From Comamonas thiooxydans (lineage in GTDB: Bacteria; Pseudomonadota; Gammaproteobacteria; Burkholderiales; Burkholderiaceae_C), in assembly GCF_000964545.1 (NCBI RefSeq), contig NZ_BBVD01000010.1, positions 62,001 to 126,000 on the forward strand: 64,000 bases of DNA, written 5' to 3'. The translations under genes and the position numbers were made by a program. Shown here one piece after another: positions 38,620-47,118 of the stretch (within the stretch, counting starts at the first letter, position 1; the number at the start of each line of letters is the position of its first letter). The notes beneath the pieces were generated by a model. That model was not told the DNA's origin. It saw nothing but the letters and a program-made list of their open reading frames with translations, and did not search any database.

Positions 38620-39879
38620 TCAGGCGGAGGCAACGGCCGAGGCCGTTCGCCGGGCGCGGCGTTTTTTTAACCAGATGACGACACCGGTGATGGACAGCAT
38701 GGCCACCATCACGCCGACCACTGATATCAGCACACGCCCGAAGGTGCCCAGGATGCGACCGCTATGCAGCGGCAGCTGCAGTTGCACGAACACATCGGCT
38801 CCCGTGCCGTGCCAGGGACGATAGCTGCCCAGCACCTCGCCGCTTTCCGAGCTCACGTAGACATTGGACAGCCCCATGCCCATGGCCCCGGTCTCGTCGT
38901 CGGGATCGAAGAAGGACACGTTGTAGAACGGGAAATCCCCGCCATACCAGATGCCGCCGGCCTCGGTCTTGATGCCCAGCCGCACCGCCTCCCTGCGCGC
39001 GATCTCAATGGCCGTGGCAAAACCGATCTTAGGCTCGATAAAGCTGCCCAGAGGTGCCGGCTTGAGCGTCTCGTAGGGGCCGGGCGTGGTGGTCGACACC
39101 TTGCTCATCACGGGATAGAACACCTCGCGGTAGAGATTGATCGAGAACGAGGTGAAGGCCACGATGACGATTACCCCCCAGATCCACAGCGCACCTGCGC
39201 GGTGCAGGTCGAAATTGAGCTTGTAGGCACCGGCGCCCCAGCGTATGCGCCAGGACGGCATCCAGCGCGCCCACCAGGACTTGCTGCCAGCCTTGGCGGG
39301 CGCGTCCTGCGCCCCGGCAGCAGCAGCCTTCTTCTTCACCGGCAGGGTCAGCACCAGCGCCCAGAAGCTGTCGGCCAGCCACAGCAGTGCGAGACCGCCC
39401 ATGAACCAATAGCCCCAGCGGTTGCTGCCCGCAAACGTGGGACTGAGCAGGCTTTCATGCAGATGGCGCAGCCAGGGCATGAGATTGCGCCAGCTCAGGG
39501 CCAGGCTCTTGGAGTCACGGTGGCCGGTGATGACTCCCGTCACCGGGTCCACGAACACCGTGTTGTAGCCCAGCACATGGGGCTTGCCCGTGGCCTGGTC
39601 CACCAGCGGGCGCACCAGAAAGGAAGCCGCCTCGCCCTCGCGCAGGCCCAGGCTCATATACGAGATCTCGGCGCGCGCATCGGCTGCCTGCACGGCCTGG
39701 GCCAGTTGCAGCGGCGTCTGCAGCGGGCCGCGTCCCGGCGTGTGCAGCATGTCGGCATTGAGCCAGTCGTCGATTTCATGATCCCACGAGAGCACCGCTC
39801 CCGTGAGACCGGTCATGACCAGGAAGGCCGCGAGAAACAGGCCGACCCAGCGATGAACCACGGTCCACAGAGCTCGCAT
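38620..39879 (-). CDS. PepSY-associated membrane protein of iron uptake locus
   Basis: A 419-residue inner-membrane protein. The start MRALWTVVHRWVGLFLAAFLVMTGLTGAVLSWDHEIDDWLN is the typical first span of PepSY_TM proteins; further spans occur near WGYWFMGGLALLWLADSFWALVL, ALWIWGVIVIVAFTSFSINLY and the C-terminal VLISVVGVMVAMLSITGVVIWLKKRRARR. Conserved His residues in HRW and LRHLHESL may bind heme. Such proteins lie beside siderophore receptors and are thought to reduce ferric siderophores. The start overlaps the stop of the TonB receptor gene upstream by 1 base, so both form one Fur-regulated operon. Confidence 0.88.
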   Translation of the reverse strand: MRALWTVVHRWVGLFLAAFLVMTGLTGAVLSWDHEIDDWLNADMLHTPGRGPLQTPLQLAQAVQAADARAEISYMSLGLREGEAASFLVRPLVDQATGKPHVLGYNTVFVDPVTGVITGHRDSKSLALSWRNLMPWLRHLHESLLSPTFAGSNRWGYWFMGGLALLWLADSFWALVLTLPVKKKAAAAGAQDAPAKAGSKSWWARWMPSWRIRWGAGAYKLNFDLHRAGALWIWGVIVIVAFTSFSINLYREVFYPVMSKVSTTTPGPYETLKPAPLGSFIEPKIGFATAIEIARREAVRLGIKTEAGGIWYGGDFPFYNVSFFDPDDETGAMGMGLSNVYVSSESGEVLGSYRPWHGTGADVFVQLQLPLHSGRILGTFGRVLISVVGVMVAMLSITGVVIWLKKRRARRTASAVASA

Positions 39880-42068
39880 CAGAAGTCCACGCTGGCGGTC
39901 AGCGAGAAGGTACGCGGCGCGCCCTGCACCAGATAGCCGTTGGTGGCATAACCGCCGACCGAGGCCCAGTAGTTGCGGTTGGCCACGTTGTCCACGCGTG
40001 CATTCAGGGTCACCAGCTTGCCGCCGACGTCCATCAGATAGCGGGCGCCCAGGTCAAAGCGGGTCCAGGCCGGCACGCGCTGGGTGTTGCCGGCATTGGC
40101 GTACTGCGCGCCGGTATACATCAGCCGCGCATTCAATGCCAGGCCGTGCACGCCCGGCACATCCCAGTCAGCGCCGATATTGGCCTGGCTGCGGGGCACG
40201 CCCACCACGCGCTTGCCATCATTGGCGCCACTCGCCGTGGTCAGGTATTTGGCGTCCAGCAGAGTCAGGCCGCCGAGCAAGCGCAGGCCCTTGACGGGCT
40301 CGCCGAACACATTGAACTCCAGACCGCGATTGCGCTGCTTGCCGAACACGCCGTAGACATTGTTCTCCACATAGGCGCTGGGCATGCTGGTGGTGAAGAA
40401 GGAGGCGCTGGCGCCGATATTGCCGCCGTCGTATTTGAGGCCTGCCTCCTTCTGGCGGGAGACATAGGGAGCGAACACCTGGCCAGCATTGCTGACCACC
40501 TGGCCTCCGTTGGTCATGGGTGCGCTACCGCCCTTGGCCAGCCCTTCGATGTAGTTGGCATAAGCCGACACCTCAGGAGTCAGCTTGAACACCAGGCCCG
40601 CCACCGGAGTCACGCGGCTCTTGTCGTAGTTGCCCGAGCTTGCGCCCGTCGTTGCATCGAAGCCGTCGACCTTGATGCTCTGGTAGCGCATGCCCACCGT
40701 CAGCAGCAGGCGCTCGTCCATGAAGCCCAGGGTATCGGCCAGCGCCAGGCTGCTGGTCTTGATGCGCTCGGTCTCGCGCGGGCTGCCCAGTATGCCGCCC
40801 AGCCCGGTATAGCCAGGCGCAGGCAGGGCCACCGGGTTGTAGATGTTGTTGCTCTGGCCGGTTGCGTAGTTATAGCCCCAGGCATTGCGCTCGCTGGAAT
40901 CAAAGGCCGACAGCGAAGCCACCACCGAATGCTTGACCGAGCCGGTCTCAAACTTGCCGCGCAGGCCCAGCTCGCCGGTCTTGACGCGGTTCTTGCGCGT
41001 GTTGTCGAAGCGGTTGACCGTGGCATCGCCAGCCGCGCTGGACAGCGTCAGGCCCGACAGCGCGTTGTCCTCGCTGCCCCGGCGCATGCCCACAGCGGCC
41101 CAGCCAGTCCACTGGTCGTTGAAGTCGTACTCCCCGCGCACGGTGCCGAACAGGTCGCGGCTGTTGGAGTAGGTCCAGGGCTGTGCATAGTTGGTCTTGC
41201 TGTCCGGTGCGGCCGGAATGGGTAGATTGCCCGAAGGTGTCAGCGAGGGACGCGGCGCCGTCAGCTTGTGTTCCTGCCAGCCCAGATCGGCCGACAGGCG
41301 TGCACGGCTGCTGTGCCAGTCCAGGCCCAGCGAGCCGACTGTGGTGTGAACCTTCTCGCTGCTCACGCCGGTGCCGCCGCTGCGCCGCGCAAGATTCAGG
41401 CGCACACCGGCTGCATCATCGGGGCCGAAGCGGCGAGCCACATCAGCAGCCGCGTAGGCCTGCCCGCCACTGGCGCCACCCAGGGTCACACGATTGAGCG
41501 GCTCGTTGCCCGCACGCTTGGGCACCACATTGATGAGTCCGCCCAGACCGCCACCGCTGACGCTGCCTGCGCCCGCGCCGCTGAGAAAGGCATTCGCTCC
41601 GCGAAACACCTCCACACGTTCCACGAACTCCGACGCCATGTACTGGCGCGGCACCAGACCGTACAGACCGTTATAGGCCACATCGTCGGAATACAGCACA
41701 AAGCCGCGCACAAAGTAAGCCTGCTGGAAGTTGCCGAAGCCGCGTGCCGAGCGCACGCCGGCATCGTTGAGCAACACATCGCCCACGCTCTTGGCCTGCT
41801 GATCCTGAATCAGATCACTGGTATAGCTGGTAGCGGAAAACGGGGTCTCCATCATGTCCTGGTTTCCAAGCACGCCGACACGCGCGCCGCGCGCCACCTG
41901 CCCACCCGCAAAAGACTTGGCCAGACCCAGGGCCGAAGCATCGGCGCTGGCCTCCACGGTCACGGTCTGCAGGGCAGCTTCTGATTCAGTGCTGGAAGTC
42001 TGGGCAAAAACACTCTGCTGGCTGCACAGTGCGAGAGCAGCCAGGGAAATCGGTCGGAGCAGGAACAT
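39879..42068 (-). CDS. TonB-dependent siderophore receptor
   Basis: A 729-residue outer-membrane receptor. Signal peptide residues 1-22 (cut after VFA). The plug domain spans about 60-175 with SVGDVLLNDAGVRSARGFGNFQQAYFVRGF and FVERVEVFRGANAFLSGAGAGSVSGGGLGGLINVVPKR, typical of FhuA/FpvA-like siderophore receptors. A beta-barrel follows and ends in the terminal aromatic residue of FSLTASVDF. There is no N-terminal signalling (secretin/TonB) extension, so it does not signal to an anti-sigma factor. A Fur box lies just upstream. The siderophore is unknown. Confidence 0.93.
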   Translation of the reverse strand: MFLLRPISLAALALCSQQSVFAQTSSTESEAALQTVTVEASADASALGLAKSFAGGQVARGARVGVLGNQDMMETPFSATSYTSDLIQDQQAKSVGDVLLNDAGVRSARGFGNFQQAYFVRGFVLYSDDVAYNGLYGLVPRQYMASEFVERVEVFRGANAFLSGAGAGSVSGGGLGGLINVVPKRAGNEPLNRVTLGGASGGQAYAAADVARRFGPDDAAGVRLNLARRSGGTGVSSEKVHTTVGSLGLDWHSSRARLSADLGWQEHKLTAPRPSLTPSGNLPIPAAPDSKTNYAQPWTYSNSRDLFGTVRGEYDFNDQWTGWAAVGMRRGSEDNALSGLTLSSAAGDATVNRFDNTRKNRVKTGELGLRGKFETGSVKHSVVASLSAFDSSERNAWGYNYATGQSNNIYNPVALPAPGYTGLGGILGSPRETERIKTSSLALADTLGFMDERLLLTVGMRYQSIKVDGFDATTGASSGNYDKSRVTPVAGLVFKLTPEVSAYANYIEGLAKGGSAPMTNGGQVVSNAGQVFAPYVSRQKEAGLKYDGGNIGASASFFTTSMPSAYVENNVYGVFGKQRNRGLEFNVFGEPVKGLRLLGGLTLLDAKYLTTASGANDGKRVVGVPRSQANIGADWDVPGVHGLALNARLMYTGAQYANAGNTQRVPAWTRFDLGARYLMDVGGKLVTLNARVDNVANRNYWASVGGYATNGYLVQGAPRTFSLTASVDF

Positions 42069-42080
42069 TATTAATGTTAT

Positions 42081-42095
42081 TGAGAATGATTTTCA
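42081..42095. promoter_or_regulatory. Fur box upstream of TonB receptor
   Basis: TGAGAAT-G-ATTTTCA matches the 7-1-7 Fur consensus TGATAAT-N-ATTATCA in 13 of 15 positions. It is 13 bases before the predicted ATG at 42068, so Fur could block initiation or early elongation. The remaining 42096-42363 holds no gene: an AT-rich stretch, a CA-rich stretch near 42210-42240 and a TGTGCGCGCACA palindrome near 42200. Confidence 0.78.
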
Positions 42096-42363
42096 GAATC
42101 GTTAATTTTAATAATCAATCTCCTTTGCCGATGCCAAACACCCTGAGATCTCAACGGGATCCAAGGCAGGCTGCAAGTCCTGAAGCTGCCGCGTGATATG
42201 TGTGCGCGCACAAACAAACGCACAAACAAACACAGGCAAAACCAGTACACCACTCACACCTGCTGAGGAGCAACTGGCTCCCGTGTCTGGTCACTTCGTC
42301 GCAAAGCACTGGTCGGCAGCAGGCCCGGCTTGCACAGTCATGTGCAAGCACCAGGAGCCAGCC

Positions 42364-42768
42364 ATGACACTCACACCTCTGATTGCCTTTCACATGGGTT
42401 GCGCCATCGCAGCCACCTTGACCGGAGCCACTGCACTCTGGGCCAGGCGCCAGGCCGGCCCGCTGCCCTGGCTGCACAGAATCGCAGGCTATGGCTTTGT
42501 GCTGCTCATGCTGGCCACCGCCATCTCCGCCTTGTTCATACGCGACTTCAAGCTGCCCAACTGGGCAGGCTTCACGCCCATTCATCTGCTGATTCCCGTG
42601 ACGCTGGGCGGCCTCGCACTGTCCTTCTGGCATCTGGCCCATCGACGCATTGCCCAGCATCGCAGCGTCATGCGCAAACTGTACTTCGGCAGCTGCGTCG
42701 TCGCTGGACTGTTCACGCTGCTTCCGGGCCGGCTGCTCGGCAATCTGCTGTGGCAGCGATTGGCCTGA
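42364..42768 (+). CDS. DUF2306-like four-helix membrane protein
   Basis: A 134-residue protein with four hydrophobic segments (HMGCAIAATLTGATALW, AGYGFVLLMLATAISALFI, HLLIPVTLGGLALSFW, FGSCVVAGLFTLLPGR) and conserved HRIAGYG and His-rich loops (HLAHRRIAQHRSVMRKLYFG), as in DUF2306 membrane proteins. CAGGAG precedes the ATG at 42364; longer upstream frames are not supported. It is the first of four close plus-strand genes ending with a LytTR regulator, so it may be a sensor partner or a target. No enzymatic function is known for the family. Confidence 0.8.
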   Translation: MTLTPLIAFHMGCAIAATLTGATALWARRQAGPLPWLHRIAGYGFVLLMLATAISALFIRDFKLPNWAGFTPIHLLIPVTLGGLALSFWHLAHRRIAQHRSVMRKLYFGSCVVAGLFTLLPGRLLGNLLWQRLA

Positions 42769-42805
42769 TCCCCGTTCTCACCCCCACGCTCGACAAGGAA
42801 AAGAC

Positions 42806-43090
42806 ATGAACCCGATCTCTGAAGACACTCTGCACCAGCAGGCACGCCGCCGCGCCGGCATGAAGCTGGGCTGGTATATCCATGCAGCGGTCTATGCTGC
42901 GGTGAATCTCGGGCTCATGGCCCTGGCCCTGAGCCAGGGACGGCACTGGGCCGTCTACCCGGCTCTGGGCTGGGGTCTGGGCCTGCTGATTCATCGTGCA
43001 GTGGTCTGGCTGCTGGCACCCGGCAGTCCGCTCTTTCAACAACTGCTGGAGCACGAGCTGAAAACGCTGCAGCGCAGCGAAAAGCGCTAG
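42806..43090 (+). CDS. 2TM-domain protein linked to histidine kinase
   Basis: A 94-residue protein with the 2TM pattern: RRAGMKLGWYIHAAVYAAVNLGLMALAL and HWAVYPALGWGLGLLIHRAVVWLL. This domain is often found upstream of or fused to LytS-type histidine kinases. AAGGAAAAG precedes the ATG. The next gene (kinase) starts at the base after its stop, which indicates coupling. It may help anchor or tune the sensor. Confidence 0.8.
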   Translation: MNPISEDTLHQQARRRAGMKLGWYIHAAVYAAVNLGLMALALSQGRHWAVYPALGWGLGLLIHRAVVWLLAPGSPLFQQLLEHELKTLQRSEKR

Positions 43091-44176
43091 ATGCCGGACC
43101 GCCCATCACCTACCATGCCCGTCATGCCCATGTTTGCGCCCGCTCCCCTGCTTCGTCACGCCGGCATCACCGTGGCTGCCTGTCTGCTGATCGCTGCGGC
43201 CTTGACGGCACTCGGCCAGGGCCTGTGGGATGTCAATCTCGCCTACTCGCTGGCCATAGGCCTGATCAGCTGGCTGAGCATCGATCTGCTCAGGCTGCGC
43301 TGGCGCGAGTCCGACGAGATCCCCTGGCCGCGCGGCATGCGCGGCATGGCCGTGGTGCCGCTGGGAATTGCAGCAGGCCTGATTCTGGGCAATCCGCTGG
43401 GTAGTTTCTACGTTCAGCAACTCCATCCCGAACTGCCCGCCGCAGCCCGGCCCTCGCTATGGTTGCCGCTTGCCATCACCATGGCGACCAGCATTGCCAT
43501 GTCCTGGGGTTTTTATGTGGTGGGCAAGTCGCGCCATCTGCAAATGCAGGCAGAGCAGGCCCAGCGCCAGGCCGCCGAAGCCCGGCTCAGCCTGCTGCAA
43601 GCCCAGCTGGAGCCGCATATGCTGTTCAACACCCTGGCCAATCTTCGCGTGCTGATCGCCACCGATGCACCACGCGCCGAGCAGATGCTCGATCATCTGA
43701 TTGCCTACCTGCGTGCCACGCTGGCCGGCTCACGCCACGGCACGCACAGTCTTGCCAGCGAATTTGCCTTGCTGGCCGACTATCTGGCCTTGATGCAGAT
43801 CCGCATGGGCGACCGGCTCAGCTATGGCCTGCATCTGCCCGCTGAACTGGCCGAACTGCCCGTGCCAACCCTGCTGCTGCAACCGCTGGTGGAGAACAGC
43901 ATTCGCCACGGACTGGAGCCCCAGCTGGCCGGCGGCCACATTGCCGTTCAGGCCGGCATGCTGGATGACCGCCATCTCCTGCTCAGCGTGCATGACAATG
44001 GCCTGGGCCTGCCGGCGCTGCCTGGCCAGCCCCCTTCCGGCTCCGGCTTTGGCCTGCAGCAGATTCGCGAACGCCTGGCCAGTCGCTACGGCAGCGCTGC
44101 CCGCTTCGATCTGACAGCAGACAGCGCAGGCGGAACCAGGGCCTGCATCGTATTACCCCTGAAGTCCCAGCCATGA
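43091..44176 (+). CDS. LytS/YehU-type sensor histidine kinase
   Basis: A 361-residue kinase. Four membrane segments lie in residues 20-150, then a coiled coil (QAEQAQRQAAEARLSLLQAQ) leads to the His_kinase motif LEPHMLFNTLANLR with the phospho-acceptor His near 176. The ATPase region has LLQPLVENSIRHGLE (N box) and DNGLGLP and GSGFGLQQIRERL (G boxes). There is no separate sensor domain; the membrane part probably senses. Its stop overlaps the response-regulator start by four bases, so they form a pair. Confidence 0.9.
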   Translation: MPDRPSPTMPVMPMFAPAPLLRHAGITVAACLLIAAALTALGQGLWDVNLAYSLAIGLISWLSIDLLRLRWRESDEIPWPRGMRGMAVVPLGIAAGLILGNPLGSFYVQQLHPELPAAARPSLWLPLAITMATSIAMSWGFYVVGKSRHLQMQAEQAQRQAAEARLSLLQAQLEPHMLFNTLANLRVLIATDAPRAEQMLDHLIAYLRATLAGSRHGTHSLASEFALLADYLALMQIRMGDRLSYGLHLPAELAELPVPTLLLQPLVENSIRHGLEPQLAGGHIAVQAGMLDDRHLLLSVHDNGLGLPALPGQPPSGSGFGLQQIRERLASRYGSAARFDLTADSAGGTRACIVLPLKSQP

Positions 44177-44988
44177 ACACCAGTCCGCCACGCGCCCTGA
44201 TTGCCGAAGACGAACCGCTGCTGGCCCTGGCATTGCAGCAGTTGCTGGGCCAGCTCTGGCCCCAGTTGCAGATCGAGGCCAGGGTGGCCGACGGCATCAG
44301 CGCCGTGCAGCAGGCGCTGACCCTGCTGCCCGATCTGCTGTTCCTGGACATTCGCATGCCCGGCCAGACGGGGCTGGAAGCCGCCGCCGAAATCGCCGAC
44401 GCCTGGCCTGAGGAGCAAGCGCTGCCGGCGATTGTCTTTGTCACCGCCTACGACCAGTACGCCCTGGCGGCCTTCGAGGCCTGCGCCATGGACTATCTGC
44501 TCAAGCCGGTGCAGGCAGCACGTCTGGGCCAGACCGTGCAGCGCCTGCAGCAGTGGTGGCAGCAGCGCCAGCCGGTACAGGGCACGGACCTTGCCATGCA
44601 CAATCACCGTCAGCTCGAACAGTTGCTCGGGCTGCAGCAGCAACTGCTGGGGCAGGTCCCCGCCGCGCTGCAGATCATTCAGGCCAGCGTCGGCAACCAG
44701 ATCCATATGGTGAGGGTGCAGGACATCATCTACCTCGAAGCCGCCGACAAATATCTGCGCGTGCTGACGGCCGCTCAGGAGTATCTGATCCGCACCCCGC
44801 TCAAGGATTTGCTGCCGCAGCTCGACGCCAGCGAGTTCTGGCAAATCCATCGCGGTACCGTGGTGCGCGTTCAAGCCATTGCCAGCGCCCAGCGTGACGA
44901 GTCCGGGCGCCTCGGCCTACTGCTGCGTGACCGCCCTGAAAAACTGGCCGTCAGCCGTCTATACGCAACACGGTTCAAGGCGATGTAG
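44173..44988 (+). CDS. LytTR-family response regulator
   Basis: A 271-residue regulator. The receiver domain (1-125) has acidic pair Glu-Asp-Glu in ALIAEDEPLL, phospho-acceptor Asp near 58 in LLFLDIRMPG, Thr in FVTAYD and Lys in LLKPV. The LytTR DNA-binding domain follows from about 165 (HMVRVQDIIYLEAADKYLRVLTAAQEYLIRTPLKDLLPQLDASEFWQIHRGTVVRV). It is paired with the kinase above. The target is unknown; LytTR sites (two 9-bp repeats) were not identified near the operon. It is convergent with the ABC ATPase gene, with a 14-base overlap of the ends. Confidence 0.93.
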   Translation: MNTSPPRALIAEDEPLLALALQQLLGQLWPQLQIEARVADGISAVQQALTLLPDLLFLDIRMPGQTGLEAAAEIADAWPEEQALPAIVFVTAYDQYALAAFEACAMDYLLKPVQAARLGQTVQRLQQWWQQRQPVQGTDLAMHNHRQLEQLLGLQQQLLGQVPAALQIIQASVGNQIHMVRVQDIIYLEAADKYLRVLTAAQEYLIRTPLKDLLPQLDASEFWQIHRGTVVRVQAIASAQRDESGRLGLLLRDRPEKLAVSRLYATRFKAM

Positions 44989-45646
44989 CCAGCTCCATCA
45001 CATCCTCCCAGTCCACCCCCTGCATGGCATCCCAATGCGCCACGATGACGCTGCGGGGTCGCGCCGGGTTCTTGAGCTCGGCTGCCATGGCAGCCAGCGC
45101 ATGCTGCACATAACGCTCGGACGGCTTGTCCAGCGCCGCCAGCGGCTCGTCGATCAGTACCAGCTCGGCTGCGCTGGCCCAGCCAGCGGCCATCCACAGC
45201 TTGCGCTGCGTGCCCGACGACAGGGCCAGCAGCGGCTTGTGCAGATGCGGCTCCAGCCCGAAGCCCTGCACATGCTGCTCGAACTGCTGCTGCGACCAAT
45301 GCGGATACAGCGTGCGCTGCAAAGCCACCCAGCTCTCGGCCGGCATCTGGCTGTAGACATCGTTGAGCGGCTGGCGTGGGTCCTGCCAGAAGCAGGAGCT
45401 TGCAGCCAGGCGGCCGTTGTCGGCGAACGGATAGTGCAGCAAGCCCATGCGCAGCGGCAATTGCCCGGCCAATGCCTTGAGCCAGCTGGTCTTGCCCGTG
45501 CCCTCGTCGCCTTGCAGCAGACACAGTCCGGCATGCCAGCAATGCGAGGCCTCATGGGCCACCACCCGGCCCGGGTAGCCGAAGCTCACCTGCAGAGCCT
45601 GCACCATGCACAGCGACTCGCAGCCATCATCGAGTTCAGAATTCAT
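44975..45646 (-). CDS. Orphan ABC-type ATPase
   Basis: A 223-residue ATPase. Walker A is GDEGTGKTSW (about 46-55), the signature is LSSGTQRKLWMAAG, and Walker B is LVLIDEPLAALD with a following switch His in VIVAHWD. All catalytic motifs are there, although the signature Gln/Gly pattern is unusual (LSSGT rather than LSGGQ). No permease is adjacent. The start may be the ATG at 45646 or the one at 45607 (MVQALQVSFGYPG), which would remove 13 poorly conserved residues. It resembles heme exporter CcmA-like and other short ABC proteins in length. Confidence 0.78.
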   Translation of the reverse strand: MNSELDDGCESLCMVQALQVSFGYPGRVVAHEASHCWHAGLCLLQGDEGTGKTSWLKALAGQLPLRMGLLHYPFADNGRLAASSCFWQDPRQPLNDVYSQMPAESWVALQRTLYPHWSQQQFEQHVQGFGLEPHLHKPLLALSSGTQRKLWMAAGWASAAELVLIDEPLAALDKPSERYVQHALAAMAAELKNPARPRSVIVAHWDAMQGVDWEDVMELATSP

Positions 45647-45705
45647 AGCTGACAACGCCTTTGTATATATGTCCACGGCTGATTGTGTCCAAAGAACCCA
45701 CGGCC

Positions 45706-46128
45706 ATGCGCAAAGCAAGGCACAGGCACAATGGCGTCCCCCTCAACAGCGCGCAATATGCCATGGCTCTGGATTATCTGGAATTCGATTACAGCGAAGA
45801 TGAAGAAGGCACGGGCACCTGGGACACCATGGCCAGCGTCAAGGCCGAGCGCGTACCAGCTTTGGCCGGCGAAATCGAATCCCTGCTGCGCTGGGCAAGC
45901 CAGAAGTTTGCTGGCCGCCAGGGCGCCCTGGAAGACGGCAATGACTGGGACTATGACCTGCAGGCGCAGGACGACGACGGCCAGCCCCTGAGCGCCCGCT
46001 TCGACAGGGCAGCAGGCAGGCTGGAGCTGCAGGCCTCGGCCACGGGCCGCACCACGGTCAGCCTTTGCCTTTCCGGCTCCATGCAGTTCGGCGATGCACT
46101 GCGCCAGGCCTTTGATCTCGAAGCCTGA
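45706..46128 (+). CDS. Hypothetical acidic protein
   Basis: A 140-residue protein starting MRKARHRHNGVPLNSAQYAMALDYLEFDYSEDEEGTGTWDTMASV. The sequence alternates acidic loops and strands (WDYDLQAQDDDGQPLSARFDRAAGRLELQASATGRTTVSLCLSGS), suggesting a small beta fold after a helical part. No signal peptide or known motif is seen. It is divergent from the ABC ATPase gene with a 59-base gap. I do not recognise the family. Confidence 0.65.
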   Translation: MRKARHRHNGVPLNSAQYAMALDYLEFDYSEDEEGTGTWDTMASVKAERVPALAGEIESLLRWASQKFAGRQGALEDGNDWDYDLQAQDDDGQPLSARFDRAAGRLELQASATGRTTVSLCLSGSMQFGDALRQAFDLEA

Positions 46129-46213
46129 CATCCGGGCCTGCAGCCACGGCGCTTGAAGTCAGGTGCGTGCTGTGCACAATGGAAGGCTCAAAGCGATTTG
46201 CAAAGGCAATGCC

Positions 46214-46735
46214 ATGACCGAGCGACTCTCTGCCCCGTTTGTCATCGAGCAATTCATCAAGGCACCGCGCGAGCTGGTCTATGCGGCCTTCACGCAAGGC
46301 GAGCACCTGAGCCACTGGATGCGCCCGCCGGGCATGGTGATGACGCAATGCGAAGTGGATGCACGCGAAGGCGGCAGCTTTCATTACGGCATGCGCGCCG
46401 AGGCCATGCCCCAGGCGCCCGCCATGTGGGGCAAATGGAGCTTCAGGGAGCTGAAAGCGCCCGAGCGCATCGTCGTCGTGGTGCAGTTCAGCGATGCCGC
46501 AGGCGGCGTCACGCGCCACCCGATGGCGCCGCAATGGCCGCTCTATACCTTGTCGACCACCACGCTCAGCGAGGAAGCCGGCGGCACGCGCCTGCATCTG
46601 GAGTGGCGCGCCCTCAACGCCAGTGCCGTGGAAGAAGCGGTGTTCGACAGCTCGCACGCCAGCATGAACATGGGCTGGAGCGGCAGCATGCAGTTGCTGG
46701 CGGGCTATCTGGCCAGGATACAGGCGGCCGCCTAG
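46214..46735 (+). CDS. SRPBCC/AHSA1-like protein
   Basis: A 173-residue protein of the START/SRPBCC fold: the start FVIEQFIKAPRELVYAAFTQGEHLSHWMRPPGMVMTQCEVDAREGGSFHYGMR is the activator-of-Hsp90-like (AHSA1) signature, with later GKWSFRELKAPERIVVVVQFSD and WSGSMQLLAGYL. Such proteins form a hydrophobic cavity and bind small ligands or partners. No neighbour reveals the ligand. The stop overlaps the convergent gene 46732-47055 by 4 bases. Confidence 0.85.
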   Translation: MTERLSAPFVIEQFIKAPRELVYAAFTQGEHLSHWMRPPGMVMTQCEVDAREGGSFHYGMRAEAMPQAPAMWGKWSFRELKAPERIVVVVQFSDAAGGVTRHPMAPQWPLYTLSTTTLSEEAGGTRLHLEWRALNASAVEEAVFDSSHASMNMGWSGSMQLLAGYLARIQAAA

Positions 46736-47055
46736 CGATCCATATCCTGTCGCTGCCTGGGTGGCTCGGCCGCATTTCTGCGACTGGCTCCGGCACGCCC
46801 GGCCTTGCTCCACTGATAGTCCACGCCGTCGGGCGTCTTGCCGTCCTCGACCGCAGACACGCCTACGGGCCCGACCATATCGCGCAACTCCGACGAAATC
46901 ACCACATGGGCATGGCGCTCGTCCTTGCGCAGTTGCTGGCACAGGGCCAGCGCCTCGCTCATCTGCGCATCGGAGAAGGCCCGGCATTGCGGCTGCCAGA
47001 CCGGTGTCTGGCCCTCTGGCTCGGAATTGCGCAGGTAGAAAACAGCAATGCTCAT
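46732..47055 (-). CDS. Hypothetical protein
   Basis: A 107-residue protein starting MSIAVFYLRNSEPEGQTPVWQPQCRAFSDAQMSEALALCQQLRKD, with a strand VVISSELRDMVG and a basic, disordered tail (RAGASRRNAAEPPRQRQDMDR). The core pattern, a short strand, a helix and another strand, suggests a small alpha/beta fold; family not recognised. The start at 47055 is the first ATG that leaves the plausible domain; the frame runs further upstream to 47103 without support. Confidence 0.6.
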   Translation of the reverse strand: MSIAVFYLRNSEPEGQTPVWQPQCRAFSDAQMSEALALCQQLRKDERHAHVVISSELRDMVGPVGVSAVEDGKTPDGVDYQWSKAGRAGASRRNAAEPPRQRQDMDR

Positions 47056-47118
47056 GGTTTGATCTTCACAACAACAGAGCCACGGTTGTAACCCAGACCA
47101 CAAGCCTGCACGGCGTGC

